NCBI GenBank assembly: GCA_964277385.1
Contig: OZ195520.1
Location: 992,001-1,056,000 of the forward strand
DNA length: 64,000 nt
Direction of reading: 5' to 3'
Origin: WRAU01 sp964277385
GTDB lineage: Bacteria > Pseudomonadota > Alphaproteobacteria > WRAU01 > Hepatincolaceae
A program made the position numbers and the translations under genes. The notes beneath the pieces are model-generated. The model did no database searches. It saw only the letters and a list, made by a program, of their open reading frames with translations, and was not told the origin of the DNA. Numbering within the stretch: position 1 is the first letter of the stretch; each line of letters begins with the position of its first letter. This document shows positions 42,748 to 52,904 of this stretch, in pieces.

Positions 42748-44133
42748 ATGTTTATACTAAATATAGCTATGTTAGTTATAGTTATTGCATTTTTGTATTT
42801 TCTACAAATAAAATACATTTCTTTTAACAAAAGAGTTTTCACCGGATTACTTCTAGGTGCTACATTAGGGATATTTCTTCATTATCAATCTGATGTAAAC
42901 ACTGTTAAAAAAACCATAGAAGTTTATAATATATTCGCTAATGGATATGTTAGATTCTTACAAATGTTGATTTACCCTATTATTTGTATCGCGATTCTTT
43001 CTGCTATGACAAAAATTGGTGCAAATCAAAATATGAAAAAACCTATTGCTATTATCGTAATAGTTTTACTTGGAACAACTGCAATTTCAGCACTTGTAAC
43101 AATTGCAACAACTTTAGGATTTGGATTAAATTTAGATTCTATTATTGCTTCAACTTCTGATAATCCTCAAAGATTATCTATTTTAGTAGAAAGACAAACA
43201 TCTCTATTAGATAAATCTTTTTCTTCTATTTTTACAGATTTTATAACAACAAATCCTTTCTTAGATTTAATAGGCGCTAGACCAAACTCTATTGCTTCTT
43301 TAGTTATATTCTTTATTTTTGTAGGATTAGCTTATTTAGGTGTTCTAAAAAAAGACCCAGAAACAGCAGCTAAATTCAAAACTGGTGTTGATGTTATCTA
43401 TAAAATTGTAATGAGACTTGTGGTTATAGTATTAAGATTAACTCCTTATGGGATTTTTGCTTTATTTGTAAAAATTACAGCAACAAGCTCTTATGAAGAT
43501 ATGATATCTTTGGCTCATTTCCTTATAGTAACTTATGTTTCAATATTGATTATGTTTGTAATTCATTTAATAATGTTAATGTTCTTTGGATTTAACATTG
43601 TAATATATCTTAAAAAAATGACTCCTTTATTATTATTTGGTTTTGCTTCAAGATCTTCTGCTGCCTCAATTCCTATGAATATTAAAACACAGACCGATGG
43701 TTTTGGCGTTTCTCATAGTATTGCTACAATAGGATCATCTTTTGGTGCAATAATGGGACAAAATGGTTGTGCTGGTATTTATCCTGCACTGCTAGCTGTT
43801 GTAATCGCTCCAAGTGTCGGTATAGATCCTTTCTCTATTGGATTTATATTATCTTTAACCGCAATTATAGTTATTAGTTCTTTTGGTATTGCTGGTGTTG
43901 GTGGAGGAGCTACTTTTGCTGCTATTGCTGTGTTATCTACATTTAATATGCCTCTTACTCTTGTCGCTTTATTAATAGGAATAGAACCAATTGTTGATAT
44001 GGCAAGAACCATGCTTAATATTAATGGTTCTACTGTTTCATCTTTAATATCTGCTAAATTAAGTAATAACATAGATATGAATGTTTATAATAATACAAAA
44101 ACAATTAAGCACACAGAAGATAATATAAATTAG
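42748..44133 (+). CDS. tcyP: L-cystine/dicarboxylate symporter, TcyP-like
   Basis: The 461-residue DAACS-family (SLC1-fold) carrier has about eight membrane helices and two re-entrant loops. The N-terminal IKYISFNKRVFTGLLLGATL, the GYVRFLQMLIYPIICIAILS helix and the substrate region FGFASRSSAASIPMNIKTQT match the TcyP branch (B. subtilis TcyP about 463). TcyP imports L-cystine by sodium or proton symport, rather than glutamate or C4-dicarboxylates. The neighbouring CoA-disulfide reductase-like gene, 9 bases downstream, supports a disulfide-handling role. Substrate specificity is inferred. Confidence 0.8.
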   Translation: MFILNIAMLVIVIAFLYFLQIKYISFNKRVFTGLLLGATLGIFLHYQSDVNTVKKTIEVYNIFANGYVRFLQMLIYPIICIAILSAMTKIGANQNMKKPIAIIVIVLLGTTAISALVTIATTLGFGLNLDSIIASTSDNPQRLSILVERQTSLLDKSFSSIFTDFITTNPFLDLIGARPNSIASLVIFFIFVGLAYLGVLKKDPETAAKFKTGVDVIYKIVMRLVVIVLRLTPYGIFALFVKITATSSYEDMISLAHFLIVTYVSILIMFVIHLIMLMFFGFNIVIYLKKMTPLLLFGFASRSSAASIPMNIKTQTDGFGVSHSIATIGSSFGAIMGQNGCAGIYPALLAVVIAPSVGIDPFSIGFILSLTAIIVISSFGIAGVGGGATFAAIAVLSTFNMPLTLVALLIGIEPIVDMARTMLNINGSTVSSLISAKLSNNIDMNVYNNTKTIKHTEDNIN

Positions 44134-44142
44134 GAAACTAAA

Positions 44143-45531
44143 TTGAAAGTTGTAATTATTGGCGCACAAGGTGGTGGTATGACCGCTGGTGCAAAGCTAA
44201 AAAGAAATATTCCAGATGCTGAGGTAATCATATTTGATTGCAGTGAGTATGTTTCTTTTGGAGCTTGTGGTTTACCTTACTTTATTGGAAATTTTTTTAG
44301 TGAAGAAAGTCATATGTTTGCAAAAACTGTTAGTGAATTGCAAGAAACAGGTTTAGAAATTTTTATTAAACATGAGGTTATCTCAGTAAATGAAAAATCT
44401 CAAACTTTATTAGTAAAAAACATGGAAACCAAACAAGAATTTATACAAAACTACGATAAATTAATAATTGCAACTGGATCTTTATCTCGTGATTATGCAA
44501 TTTGTAACAACACAAATACTTTTAATGTTAAAACTCTTAAAGATGCAAAAGTATTAAAACAAAAATTATCTACTGGAAGTACCTCCTCTATTTCTATTGT
44601 TGGTGCTGGATATATTGGATTAGAATTACTAGAAGCATTTAAGGAATATAAAAGTGTTAAAGAAATAAATATAATAGATATTAAAAACAACATTACTGAT
44701 AATTTAATTGATTATGATTTTGAAGCTGGTTTAGAACAAGAACTAAAAAAACATGGTATAAAAATTTATTTAACCACTAGTATCAATAATATTGATACTA
44801 GGGATAAAATAAAAATTACTGCTACCAATAAAGATAATCAGCCTATTGAAATTAATAGCGATATACTAATAATATCTAAAGGATTTATTCCTAATACTAA
44901 ATTTTTAGAAAACATACCTTTTGAAAAATTAGAAAACGGAGCTATTTTGATAAATAAGGTTGGTGAAACTAATATAAAAAACATCTATGCACTTGGTGAT
45001 TGTGCTTCTATATATCATAAAATTATTAAAAAAGATGTTTATGTTCCATTAGCAACAATAGCTAACAAAATGGCTAGGGTTATTGCTGATCATATTGCTG
45101 GAATACCTTCAAGATTTATTGGTACATTAGGTTCTTCATGCTTAAAAGTGTTAAATTTAGAAATAGGGAAAACAGGAATAACCGAATTTGAAGCTAAAAG
45201 GTATAAAATTCCTTATAATAAAACTTTTGTACAAGATTATAACCATACTAATTATTATCCTAATAATTCTAAATTATTTATGAAGGTTCTTACTGATCCT
45301 GATTCTCATAAAATTATTGGAGCTCAAATTATGGGTAAAAATAATACACTACTTAGGCTTCATGCTTTATCCCTAGCTGTAGAAACAGGGTTACATATAG
45401 AAGATTTAGGAATGTTAGATTTTGCTTATGCTCCTCCCTTCACAAGAACTTGGGAAGCACTTAATATATTAGGTAATGTTGCATCTTCTCATAGTAAAAA
45501 GAAAATTGAAAATAAAGAAAAAAACTTTTAA
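44143..45531 (+). CDS. CoA-disulfide reductase / NADH oxidase-like flavoprotein
   Basis: The 462-residue pyridine-nucleotide-disulfide oxidoreductase of the single-Cys group has an FAD-binding N-terminus MKVVIIGAQGGGMTAGAKLK. Cys42 lies in VSFGACGLPYFIG, the redox-active Cys of CoADR/Nox/Npr. A second Rossmann SISIVGAGYIGLELLEAF, the FAD motif IYALGDCASI and a full dimerisation domain follow. The start is TTG at 44143 with AGGAAA upstream. Next to a cystine carrier it may reduce CoA or cysteine disulfides, though an NADH oxidase role cannot be excluded. A decayed partial copy lies just downstream. Confidence 0.82.
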   Translation: MKVVIIGAQGGGMTAGAKLKRNIPDAEVIIFDCSEYVSFGACGLPYFIGNFFSEESHMFAKTVSELQETGLEIFIKHEVISVNEKSQTLLVKNMETKQEFIQNYDKLIIATGSLSRDYAICNNTNTFNVKTLKDAKVLKQKLSTGSTSSISIVGAGYIGLELLEAFKEYKSVKEINIIDIKNNITDNLIDYDFEAGLEQELKKHGIKIYLTTSINNIDTRDKIKITATNKDNQPIEINSDILIISKGFIPNTKFLENIPFEKLENGAILINKVGETNIKNIYALGDCASIYHKIIKKDVYVPLATIANKMARVIADHIAGIPSRFIGTLGSSCLKVLNLEIGKTGITEFEAKRYKIPYNKTFVQDYNHTNYYPNNSKLFMKVLTDPDSHKIIGAQIMGKNNTLLRLHALSLAVETGLHIEDLGMLDFAYAPPFTRTWEALNILGNVASSHSKKKIENKEKNF

Positions 45532-45556
45532 ATACTTAGCTCGATAATTAGTTTTT

Positions 45557-45704
45557 GTTGATGATCATATTCTCATAATCTCTCAAGGTTTATTGTTGCT
45601 TTGAACTCATGTTGCTTGAAAGATTTAGATTTAAAAATCTGTAAAAACAGGAATAAAATAGTTTGAAGATAAAAGATATAAATTACTTACAATAAAACTT
45701 TGAA
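45557..45704 (+). pseudogene. decayed partial copy of the adjacent CoA-disulfide reductase-like gene
   Basis: This stretch aligns base by base, with many changes, to 45083-45230 of the intact gene. Shared blocks include GATCATATT, AGATTTA / AAGGTTTATTG, TTCATGCTTAAA (here CTCATGTTGCTTGAA), AAAACAGGAATA, GTTTGAAG and AATAAAACTTT. It has stops and lost frame. It is the relic of a former tandem duplicate or paralogue. Confidence 0.6.
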
Positions 45705-47044
45705 TTACATATAAAATATCTCTTCTTTACTAAGATATTTCAAGTCAATAATTATGTTATAAAAGAAAAATTAACTATTTTTATAATGATGAGTATATAT
45801 GTAATTGCCATGTATATTATCTTCAGAAATATTATAATTTAGGTAATTGATAGATTACCCACCTAACAAGTTAAAATGGTTAAAATTATAATTGTTTTGT
45901 ATTATTTAAATACATTTTCTTATCTTGACATAAATGTTATATCAAAAAAAGTTGGCTTTATTTTATATACAATTATCTATTATATTATTTAATAATATAT
46001 TTATCATTGGAAAAATATATTATTAATAATCCTTTTTTTATTAAGGTATTTTTCCATAATTGTTTATATGAAAATATAGAAAAAACAAACAATAAAATGA
46101 TTCTTTATTGCAATATTATCAATTAACTATTAGACTGAAAAACAATTATTAAGATTAAAAGCAATCATTTAAAGGAAAATTCTACTTATTTTATTGTGTT
46201 ACAAATCTTATTAACAAAATGTTCATTATAAAAATTAGATTTTTATATTCTATATTCTTTATAAAAAAACCAATTAATTTTACCAAAAGCTTGGCAAATC
46301 AAATTACAGCTTTAAGTTGAAAAATATCTAGTTATCCAATAACAAAAAAAGATGAGTAATGCTTTTAGGCACTACTCAAATGCAAAATTTTTTTATTGTT
46401 ATAAGTAATAGTAACATAGATTTTTTATAAAATAAAATAGATTCTTATAGAATTAAATATAAATAATGAATTTATTTTTCTACTAAAAGTAGAATTAATT
46501 ATTGCTTATTTATAAATTAAAAAAAATAGTCCTATAACTAAAAAAGTAATTTTTATAAAGTACATAATTACAGTAATCAAATAAAATTAATCATAATAAA
46601 TATAACTTATTGGATTTATGATCTCAAATCATCTAAAAGATAAATAATTTATGTATTTTTCTTATAAGACATAAAGCTATATATTACAACTAACTCAGCT
46701 ATCAGAGATTATATAACACATAATAAAATCTTTTTGCATATACGAAGTATTTATATAAAAAATAAAGTCAATTTTTATAAAATGCATAAGATAATTACTA
46801 TTAAGAAAATAAATTTAATATAACTAACTATTTTATTAGTTTATATGATTATATTTTTGTTTTAATCTGATAAGAATAGAAAGAACATCCTAAAAATTTA
46901 AACCTCTTAAAAGAAATAATTTATATAAATAAAATACTGCTTACTTCGTTACATTAAACTGTATCTTGTTATTTTATTAATTAAAAATATTGTATCATAA
47001 AAAATTGGATTTATTTTGTATATAAGTATCTAAACTTAGATAGC
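45705..47044. other. gene-free stretch
   Basis: About 1.3 kb of AT-rich DNA with no convincing reading frame on either strand. It holds one terminator-like hairpin (46344-46378). It is probably decayed sequence. Confidence 0.5.
46344..46378 (-). terminator. orphan terminator-like hairpin
   Basis: A 10-bp stem TGAGTAATGC/GCACTACTCA (one mismatch) with loop TTTTAG is followed on the minus strand by seven T. The nearest upstream leftward gene is the Lrp regulator, about 670 bases away, so it may end a long 3' region, an unseen small RNA or a dead gene. Confidence 0.55.
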
Positions 47045-47527
47045 TTAGTTTTCTTGGACTTCAAAGCCTGGTTCTTGTTTGATTTTTCTTAAAATAGTTG
47101 TTGTTCTGATTTTTTTTATAAAAGGAACTTTGGCAATTTTAGTATTTACAATAAATTTATAATCATACCAATCTTTAACTACCATTTTAATTAAATAGTC
47201 GGTATCAACAGACAAAGCATAAATTTCTCTGACTGCTGAAATCTTTGATAATTCTTCTTCAAATTGATCTTTTTCTTTTTCGTTTTCAAAAGCAATAGTA
47301 ATAGAAGCAAACATGGTAGTATTATATCCAAAAAATTTTTCATCTAAATCAGCATAATAAGACTTAATAATTCCTTGTTCATTCAAAGTTCGTAATCTTC
47401 TTAAGCATGGAGATGGAGAAATTCCAACCTGCTCTGAGAGGTCTATATTAGATATTCTTCCATCTTTTTGTAAAATTTTTAAAATTTTAACATCAATATC
47501 ATCAAGTTTAAAAATTTTTTTTCCCAT
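47045..47527 (-). CDS. Lrp/AsnC-family transcriptional regulator
   Basis: The 160-residue protein has an N-terminal winged HTH (DIDVKILKILQKDGRISNID, then GISPSPCLRRLRTLNEQGII). A C-terminal RAM/AsnC ligand-binding domain follows (TTMFASITIAFENEKEKDQF, AVREIYALSVDTDYLIKMVV). Such proteins sense amino acids as octamers. It is divergent from trxB with 174 bases between, so it may control trxB or itself. Which amino acid it senses is unknown. Confidence 0.88.
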   Translation of the reverse strand: MGKKIFKLDDIDVKILKILQKDGRISNIDLSEQVGISPSPCLRRLRTLNEQGIIKSYYADLDEKFFGYNTTMFASITIAFENEKEKDQFEEELSKISAVREIYALSVDTDYLIKMVVKDWYDYKFIVNTKIAKVPFIKKIRTTTILRKIKQEPGFEVQEN

Positions 47528-47701
47528 TAATCAGATACTCATAATTTCTATTTCTTAAGCATTACCGTAATAATTTTTACATAAAAATCCAATTATTAAC
47601 AATAAAATAATAATAATCAGCAATAAAAATTCTACTATTGATTATGTTTTAGATTATACTACATATTAGGTAGTATAAAAAACAATTTTATTGGTAAAAA
47701 T

Positions 47702-48661
47702 ATGAAAAATAATGAAATAAAAGATATTATAATAATTGGATCTGGTCCTGCTGGGTATACCGCTAGCATTTATGCTAAAAGAGCAGGATTTAACCCTGTA
47801 ATTATTCAAGGTCTTCAACCAGGAGGGCAATTAACTCAAACAACTGAAATAGAAAATTTCCCAGGATTTAAGTCTATTACAGGAATTGAATTAATGACAA
47901 ACATGGAAAACCAAGCCCGTGATCTTGGTGTTGAAATTATTTTTGATGTTATTAAATCTGTAGATTTTTCAAAAAAACCATATACTTTAAATGGAGAGTC
48001 TCAATCTTATTTAACAAAAAGCGTTATAATTTGTACTGGATCTTCCGCGAAATATTTAGGAGTAAAAGGCGAAGATACATTTAAGGGATTTGGTGTATCT
48101 GCTTGTGCTACATGTGATGGCTTCTTTTTTAAAAATCAAGATGTGGCTATAGTTGGAGGTGGTAATACTGCTTTAGGTGATGCTTTATATCTCTCTTCTA
48201 TTGCAAAAAAAGTATACTTAATTCATAGAAAAAATTCATTTAAAGGAGATAAAATATTACAAAATAAAGTTTTAGATTTACCAAATATTGAAATTATTTA
48301 TAACAGCGAAATAGAAGAAATATTAGGAAATGAAACTAATAAAACATTAAGTAGTCTTATTATAAAAAATAATAAAACTATGGAAAAAACTACCTTAAAA
48401 GTTGATGGATTATTTATAGCCATAGGACACACACCTAATACTAAATTCTTAGGAGATGCAATTGATATTGATGAAGATAATTATATAATTACCAACAAAA
48501 CAAAAGTATTAAAAAATGGTATTCATATTGAAGGTATTTATTCAGCAGGAGATGTTCAAGAAAAAGTATATAAACAAGCAATAATATCAGCAGGAAGTGG
48601 AAGCATAGCAGCTCTTAATGCACAAGAATATTTATTATATTCCGATGATGATGATAGATAG
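47702..48661 (+). CDS. trxB: thioredoxin reductase
   Basis: The 319-residue FAD enzyme passes electrons from NADPH to thioredoxin. FAD site IIIGSGPAGYTASIYAKRAG; redox pair Cys135-Ala-Thr-Cys138 in SACATCDGFF; NADPH site VAIVGGGNTALGDALYLS with HRKNSF; C-terminal FAD motif GIYSAGDVQEKVYKQAI. Length is normal. Alone in its transcription unit, divergent from the Lrp gene. With ahpCD it is part of the cell's thiol-redox defence. Confidence 0.95.
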   Translation: MKNNEIKDIIIIGSGPAGYTASIYAKRAGFNPVIIQGLQPGGQLTQTTEIENFPGFKSITGIELMTNMENQARDLGVEIIFDVIKSVDFSKKPYTLNGESQSYLTKSVIICTGSSAKYLGVKGEDTFKGFGVSACATCDGFFFKNQDVAIVGGGNTALGDALYLSSIAKKVYLIHRKNSFKGDKILQNKVLDLPNIEIIYNSEIEEILGNETNKTLSSLIIKNNKTMEKTTLKVDGLFIAIGHTPNTKFLGDAIDIDEDNYIITNKTKVLKNGIHIEGIYSAGDVQEKVYKQAIISAGSGSIAALNAQEYLLYSDDDDR

Positions 48662-49552
48662 TTAATCCTGCTCATAGGATATATTTATTGTTTAAATACA
48701 TAAATAATAGGTATTGTTATTATTATTTTACGTAATTAATAAGTAAAATGTACTTATGTTAATTTTGGTAAATTATATAAAATAAAGTAATAATTATATT
48801 AAACATCCAACAATCAAAAGTTCCTAAAAAATAATAATATTGGGAAAGTAATTTTATTATTTAGTTTAAAAATAATAATCTACCTATATTTTATTTGTTT
48901 GTTTGTGTAAAAAATACTGTTAGTAAGTAATTGCAGATTATATTAAAATAGATTTATTGCCTATTGAATTGTAATAATACCTTTTAATATTTAAATTAAT
49001 AACTCATCAATGCTAAATTAATAGATGTGATTAATGATTTACCTAGACTAATTGATACTTTTAAACCAAGTAACCAAAATCATATTTTTTTTAATAATTT
49101 AGTTAATTAAATGTATATAGACATAATTTTAATATTGTATCGTAATTCTAAGAAATTTAGTTATATCATTACATACCTGATAAAAACTAAAATTTATATA
49201 AAAAAATATGATTTGTTATAAATAATATCCATTTAATTATTTCCTCAATAAACAATAATCACTCTATCTTTGCTTAATAATATTAGATAATAATATACAT
49301 AAAAAACCAAACTCATAAAACCACTAATTCTCAATTTTTAAATTTAATCAATTATAGAATTATGATAACTAAATATTGAAAGTTCCCCAAATCAAAAAAA
49401 CTTAGATATTTACAGATAAAATATTAATTATAGATAATTACTTTAAAGATTATATAAACTGTCGTAGCCGTATATATTAATATATGATTAACCTTATAGT
49501 GTAATTATTGAAGATAAATATTTAATTAAAATAGCTTATTTTTATCTTTATT
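48662..49552. other. gene-free stretch after trxB
   Basis: Close after the trxB stop is a small hairpin (ATCCT-GCTCAT-AGGAT, about 48665-48681). Beyond it is AT-rich DNA without a convincing gene. A strong terminator at 49553 ends the stretch, so a small RNA could lie here, but I cannot identify one. Confidence 0.4.
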
Positions 49553-49589
49553 TACCCTAATTAATTTATTTTGATTAGGGTATTTTTTT
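49553..49589 (+). terminator. strong orphan rho-independent terminator
   Basis: The 9-bp stem TACCCTAAT/ATTAGGGTA is followed by seven T on the plus strand. The nearest rightward gene, trxB, ends about 890 bases upstream. Confidence 0.75.
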
Positions 49590-49653
49590 GTTTTGGTTTT
49601 TTATGTATATTATTACGATCTTCTATTTTTCAACAATTTGATTTTTTATTCCG

Positions 49654-49681
49654 AAGATGAATATAATTTTATTATATTCAT
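49654..49681. repeat. perfect 11-bp inverted repeat downstream of atpC
   Basis: GATGAATATAA and TTATATTCATC are separated by a TTTTA-type loop, about 100 bases past the atpC stop. There is no clear T-run. It may stabilise the 3' end of the leftward atp transcript. Confidence 0.45.
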
Positions 49682-49779
49682 CTTGTTGTATGATAAAAGA
49701 CTTTAATATTTTTTAACAAAACATCCTATTAAAAAACTAGGAGCATTTCACTATAACTATCTACAAATAATCAGTTATA

Positions 49780-50202
49780 CTACTTATATAAATTTATATT
49801 TTCAGAAGCAAGTGCTTCTTTATATGCTAGAATATTATTTTCATAGTTTTTTATAAGTATTTGATCTTCAGTTTTAGATTTTAAATATTCATAACTTTCA
49901 ATCTTCTTATCAATTGCTGATTTATCCATTTTAGACAAATCAATAATTTGATGATCCGTAGCAATTATTAAATCTTCACCCTCTAGTTTAAATCTTCCAT
50001 TAAAAATGAAATATCTATTAGATACACGAGATCCATTAAACAAATAAAGAATACCAGCTTTTAGCAAATAAACAAAAATTCTCTCACTCTCATCTGCTGT
50101 AATTCCAACATCACCAAAATATCCTGGTAATACTGCCATTTCTATCTTTTCTTGTAAAAGAACACCTTTTTTTGAAACAATTTTTAAATTCAAAGTTGAC
50201 AT
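49780..50202 (-). CDS. atpC: ATP synthase F1 epsilon subunit
   Basis: The 140-residue rotor-stalk subunit has the N-terminal beta-sandwich (LNLKIVSKKGVLLQEKIEMA, VLPGYFGDVGITADES). The C-terminal helical hairpin (KIESYEYLKSKTEDQILIKN) can inhibit ATP hydrolysis. The ATG at 50202 is preceded by TGGGT; a TTG one codon earlier is less likely. It is 305 bases from atpD, an unusually wide gap for this operon, with no gene in it. Confidence 0.9.
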   Translation of the reverse strand: MSTLNLKIVSKKGVLLQEKIEMAVLPGYFGDVGITADESERIFVYLLKAGILYLFNGSRVSNRYFIFNGRFKLEGEDLIIATDHQIIDLSKMDKSAIDKKIESYEYLKSKTEDQILIKNYENNILAYKEALASENINLYK

Positions 50203-50205
50203 CAA

Positions 50206-50507
50206 TATTTACCCAATTTTTTTATACAAAACTAATATTTTACACTTCGCTCACACAATATTACACTAATAATAAAATATAAAATACTTTTATATTAGAA
50301 AACAACCAATGGATATGTAAACTAACAAAAATCTAAAATCAATTCAGATATCTTGATTGTTTTCAAACACAATAAATGCAGAAAAAACAAAACTAACATC
50401 ATAAAAAATAAAATCCCTATAAAATCAACACATCATAATTTTGCAACTAAAAACTTATGTAAAATAAATCATCTTGTTATAACTATAAGTTTTCTTACTT
50501 ACCTAAA
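50206..50507. other. gap inside the atp operon
   Basis: Nothing recognisable: no reading frame, strong hairpin or promoter. In most relatives atpD and atpC are almost contiguous, so this is probably inserted or degraded DNA. Confidence 0.4.
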
Positions 50508-51926
50508 TTAAAGATTTTTAGCTTTTTCTTTAACCTCAGCTAAACTACCAACCATAAAAAATGCTTCTTCTGGTATATCGTCTACAACTCCATCACAAAT
50601 ATCTTTAAATCCATTTATAGTATCCTCAATACTTACCAAAATTCCAGGAATACTATTAAATACTTCTGCAACATGGAAAGGTTGAGAGAAGAATCTTTGA
50701 ATTTTTCTTGCTCTTGATACAGTTAACTTATCTTCATCAGATAACTCGTCCATACCTAATATTGCAATAATATCTTGTAGATCTTTATATTTTTGTAATA
50801 TTCTTTGTACTTTTAACGCAATCTCATAATGCTCTTCTCCCACAATTTTAGGATCTAAAATTCTCGAGCTAGAAGCTAATGGATCAATAGCTGGATAAAT
50901 ACCTAACGCTGCAATATCTCTAGATAAAACAGTTGTTGCATCTAAATGAGTAAAAGATGTTGCTGGTGCTGGATCTGTTAAATCATCAGCGGGAACATAA
51001 ATCGCCTGTACTGACGTAATAGATCCTTTAACAGTTGAAGTAATCCGTTCTTGCAAAGCTCCCATTTCACTAGCTAGTGTTGGTTGATATCCAACTGCGG
51101 ATGGGATACGACCAAGAAGTGCTGATACTTCAGATCCTGCTTGAGTGAAACGAAATATATTATCTACAAAAAATAATACATCTTTACCTTCTTCATCTCT
51201 AAAGTATTCTGCTACTGTTAAACCAGTTAATGCCACCCTTGCTCTTGCACCCGGAGATTCATTCATTTGACCAAAAATTAATGCACAACGAGATTTAGTA
51301 TAATCTCCCATAGTATTAACACCCGATTCCATCATTTCATGATAAAGATCATTACCTTCTCTTGTTCTTTCTCCAACACCTGCAAATACAGAATATCCGC
51401 TATGAGCTTTAGCTATATTGTTAATTAGTTCCATAATAACAACTGTTTTACCAACACCTGCACCACCAAACAAGCCAATTTTTCCACCCTTTAGATATGG
51501 TAACATTAAATCAATAACTTTAATTCCTGTGAATAATACTTCGGCTTTAGTAGATTGATCTATAAATTCTGGAGCCTCTTTATGAATGGGAGATTTTTTA
51601 GATGTTTTAATTTCACCTTGTCCATCAACAGGATCACCTAAAACATTCATAATTCTACCTAAAACCTCATCCCCAACTGGAATAGTAATAGGAGCACCAG
51701 TATCGATAACTTCATCGCCTCTTACTAAACCATCGGTTGAGCTCATAGAAATAGTTCTAACTCTACCATCTCCTAAATGGAGAACAACTTCTAAAACTAC
51801 TTTTTCTGTACTTTTATCTATCTGTAGAGCGTTATGTATTAAGGGCATATCTTTAGCATTTAAAAAATCAACATCAACAATGGGACCCATTACTTGTGCA
51901 ACCTTTCCTTTTATATGTTCAGTCAT
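50508..51926 (-). CDS. atpD: ATP synthase F1 beta subunit
   Basis: 472-residue catalytic subunit. Walker A GLFGGAGVGKTVVIMELINN, catalytic Glu in GVGERTREGNDLYHEM, Walker B VLFFVDNIFRF, and the DELSEEDK-like DELSDEDKLTV motif. The ATG at 51926 is preceded by GGAG; a TTG further upstream overlaps that site and is unlikely. Downstream of atpG by 52 bases. Confidence 0.97.
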   Translation of the reverse strand: MTEHIKGKVAQVMGPIVDVDFLNAKDMPLIHNALQIDKSTEKVVLEVVLHLGDGRVRTISMSSTDGLVRGDEVIDTGAPITIPVGDEVLGRIMNVLGDPVDGQGEIKTSKKSPIHKEAPEFIDQSTKAEVLFTGIKVIDLMLPYLKGGKIGLFGGAGVGKTVVIMELINNIAKAHSGYSVFAGVGERTREGNDLYHEMMESGVNTMGDYTKSRCALIFGQMNESPGARARVALTGLTVAEYFRDEEGKDVLFFVDNIFRFTQAGSEVSALLGRIPSAVGYQPTLASEMGALQERITSTVKGSITSVQAIYVPADDLTDPAPATSFTHLDATTVLSRDIAALGIYPAIDPLASSSRILDPKIVGEEHYEIALKVQRILQKYKDLQDIIAILGMDELSDEDKLTVSRARKIQRFFSQPFHVAEVFNSIPGILVSIEDTINGFKDICDGVVDDIPEEAFFMVGSLAEVKEKAKNL

Positions 51927-51978
51927 AAAAAAAATCTCCAATTAATTTTTATTAGGGTATTTATGTTAATTAATTTTC

Positions 51979-52896
51979 TTACAGAGCTTCTGACCCTGAA
52001 ATTATTTCTATCAATTCTTTAGTTATTAAGCTTTGTCTTGTTCTATTATATTCTAAATTGAGAGTTTTTTTTAGTTCTTTAGAATTATCATAAGCACCAG
52101 ACATTGCATTTAACCTACTTGCATGCTCAGATATAGCACTTAATGTTATTTTATCAAAAATACTAACTGATATATATTGTTTTAATAATTCTTCGGTTAA
52201 ATAACCAAAATTTTTAGTATCTGTTACAATGTTTTTATTTATCTCTTCATTAATATTTTTAGCTTTATCTTCATTTTTTTCAACTTTTATAGAAATTGGA
52301 AAAACAGTTTCAACTAAAATTTCTTGAAGCATTATGTTTTGGCTTTTGGTATAAACAAATTGCACCCTATCTATATTTTCATTTACAATTAAGTTAGAAA
52401 TATAGTTTGCAGTTTTAGAGATATCTTCTTCAAGATTATGCCTTGGATCTGAACTGATAAATAGATCTAGAATATTATCTTTGTTTAATTTATTAGTGAA
52501 TTGCAAAGATTTACTACCAATCGGCAATACTAAATAATTAGAATGATTTAATTTTGAAATTTCATTAGAAAATGCTTTAAACACATTGTTATTATAAGAA
52601 CCACACAAACCTCTATCTGATGTTATGATAACATAAAGAGTTTTTTTATATTCAACATCTTTTTTTGTGATAAACATGTTTTTCATAAAATTAAGATTAG
52701 AAGAATTATTTTTTCTTTGCAAATCAAGCAAAGTTTCTAAAATATATTCAGAAATTAAAAAATAATTAGCATTAGAAGAACGAAAAAGTTTTGCAGCAGA
52801 AAGCCTAGACGTAGATATAGCTTTCATAGATTGAGTTATTTTTTCTATAACACCAATGTTAGTAATTCTTTTTTTTATATCTCTTAAATTGCTCAT
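51979..52896 (-). CDS. atpG: ATP synthase F1 gamma subunit
   Basis: 305-residue central rotor shaft. The N-terminal helix LRDIKKRITNIGVIEKITQS, with MKAISTSRL, and the C-terminal helix SEHASRLNAMSGAYDNSKEL, ending with LNLEYNRTRQSLITKELIEI, are the conserved coiled coil that turns inside alpha3-beta3. The middle part (GLCGSYNNNVFKAF) is also typical. It sits 8 bases after atpA, order atpH-atpA-atpG-atpD-atpC. Confidence 0.95.
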   Translation of the reverse strand: MSNLRDIKKRITNIGVIEKITQSMKAISTSRLSAAKLFRSSNANYFLISEYILETLLDLQRKNNSSNLNFMKNMFITKKDVEYKKTLYVIITSDRGLCGSYNNNVFKAFSNEISKLNHSNYLVLPIGSKSLQFTNKLNKDNILDLFISSDPRHNLEEDISKTANYISNLIVNENIDRVQFVYTKSQNIMLQEILVETVFPISIKVEKNEDKAKNINEEINKNIVTDTKNFGYLTEELLKQYISVSIFDKITLSAISEHASRLNAMSGAYDNSKELKKTLNLEYNRTRQSLITKELIEIISGSEAL

Positions 52897-52904
52897 TGTT
52901 TATT

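Noticed and set aside
50206..50507. A hidden small ATP synthase gene between atpD and atpC
   Set aside because: No frame with start, ribosome site and reasonable length on either strand; the gap appears empty.
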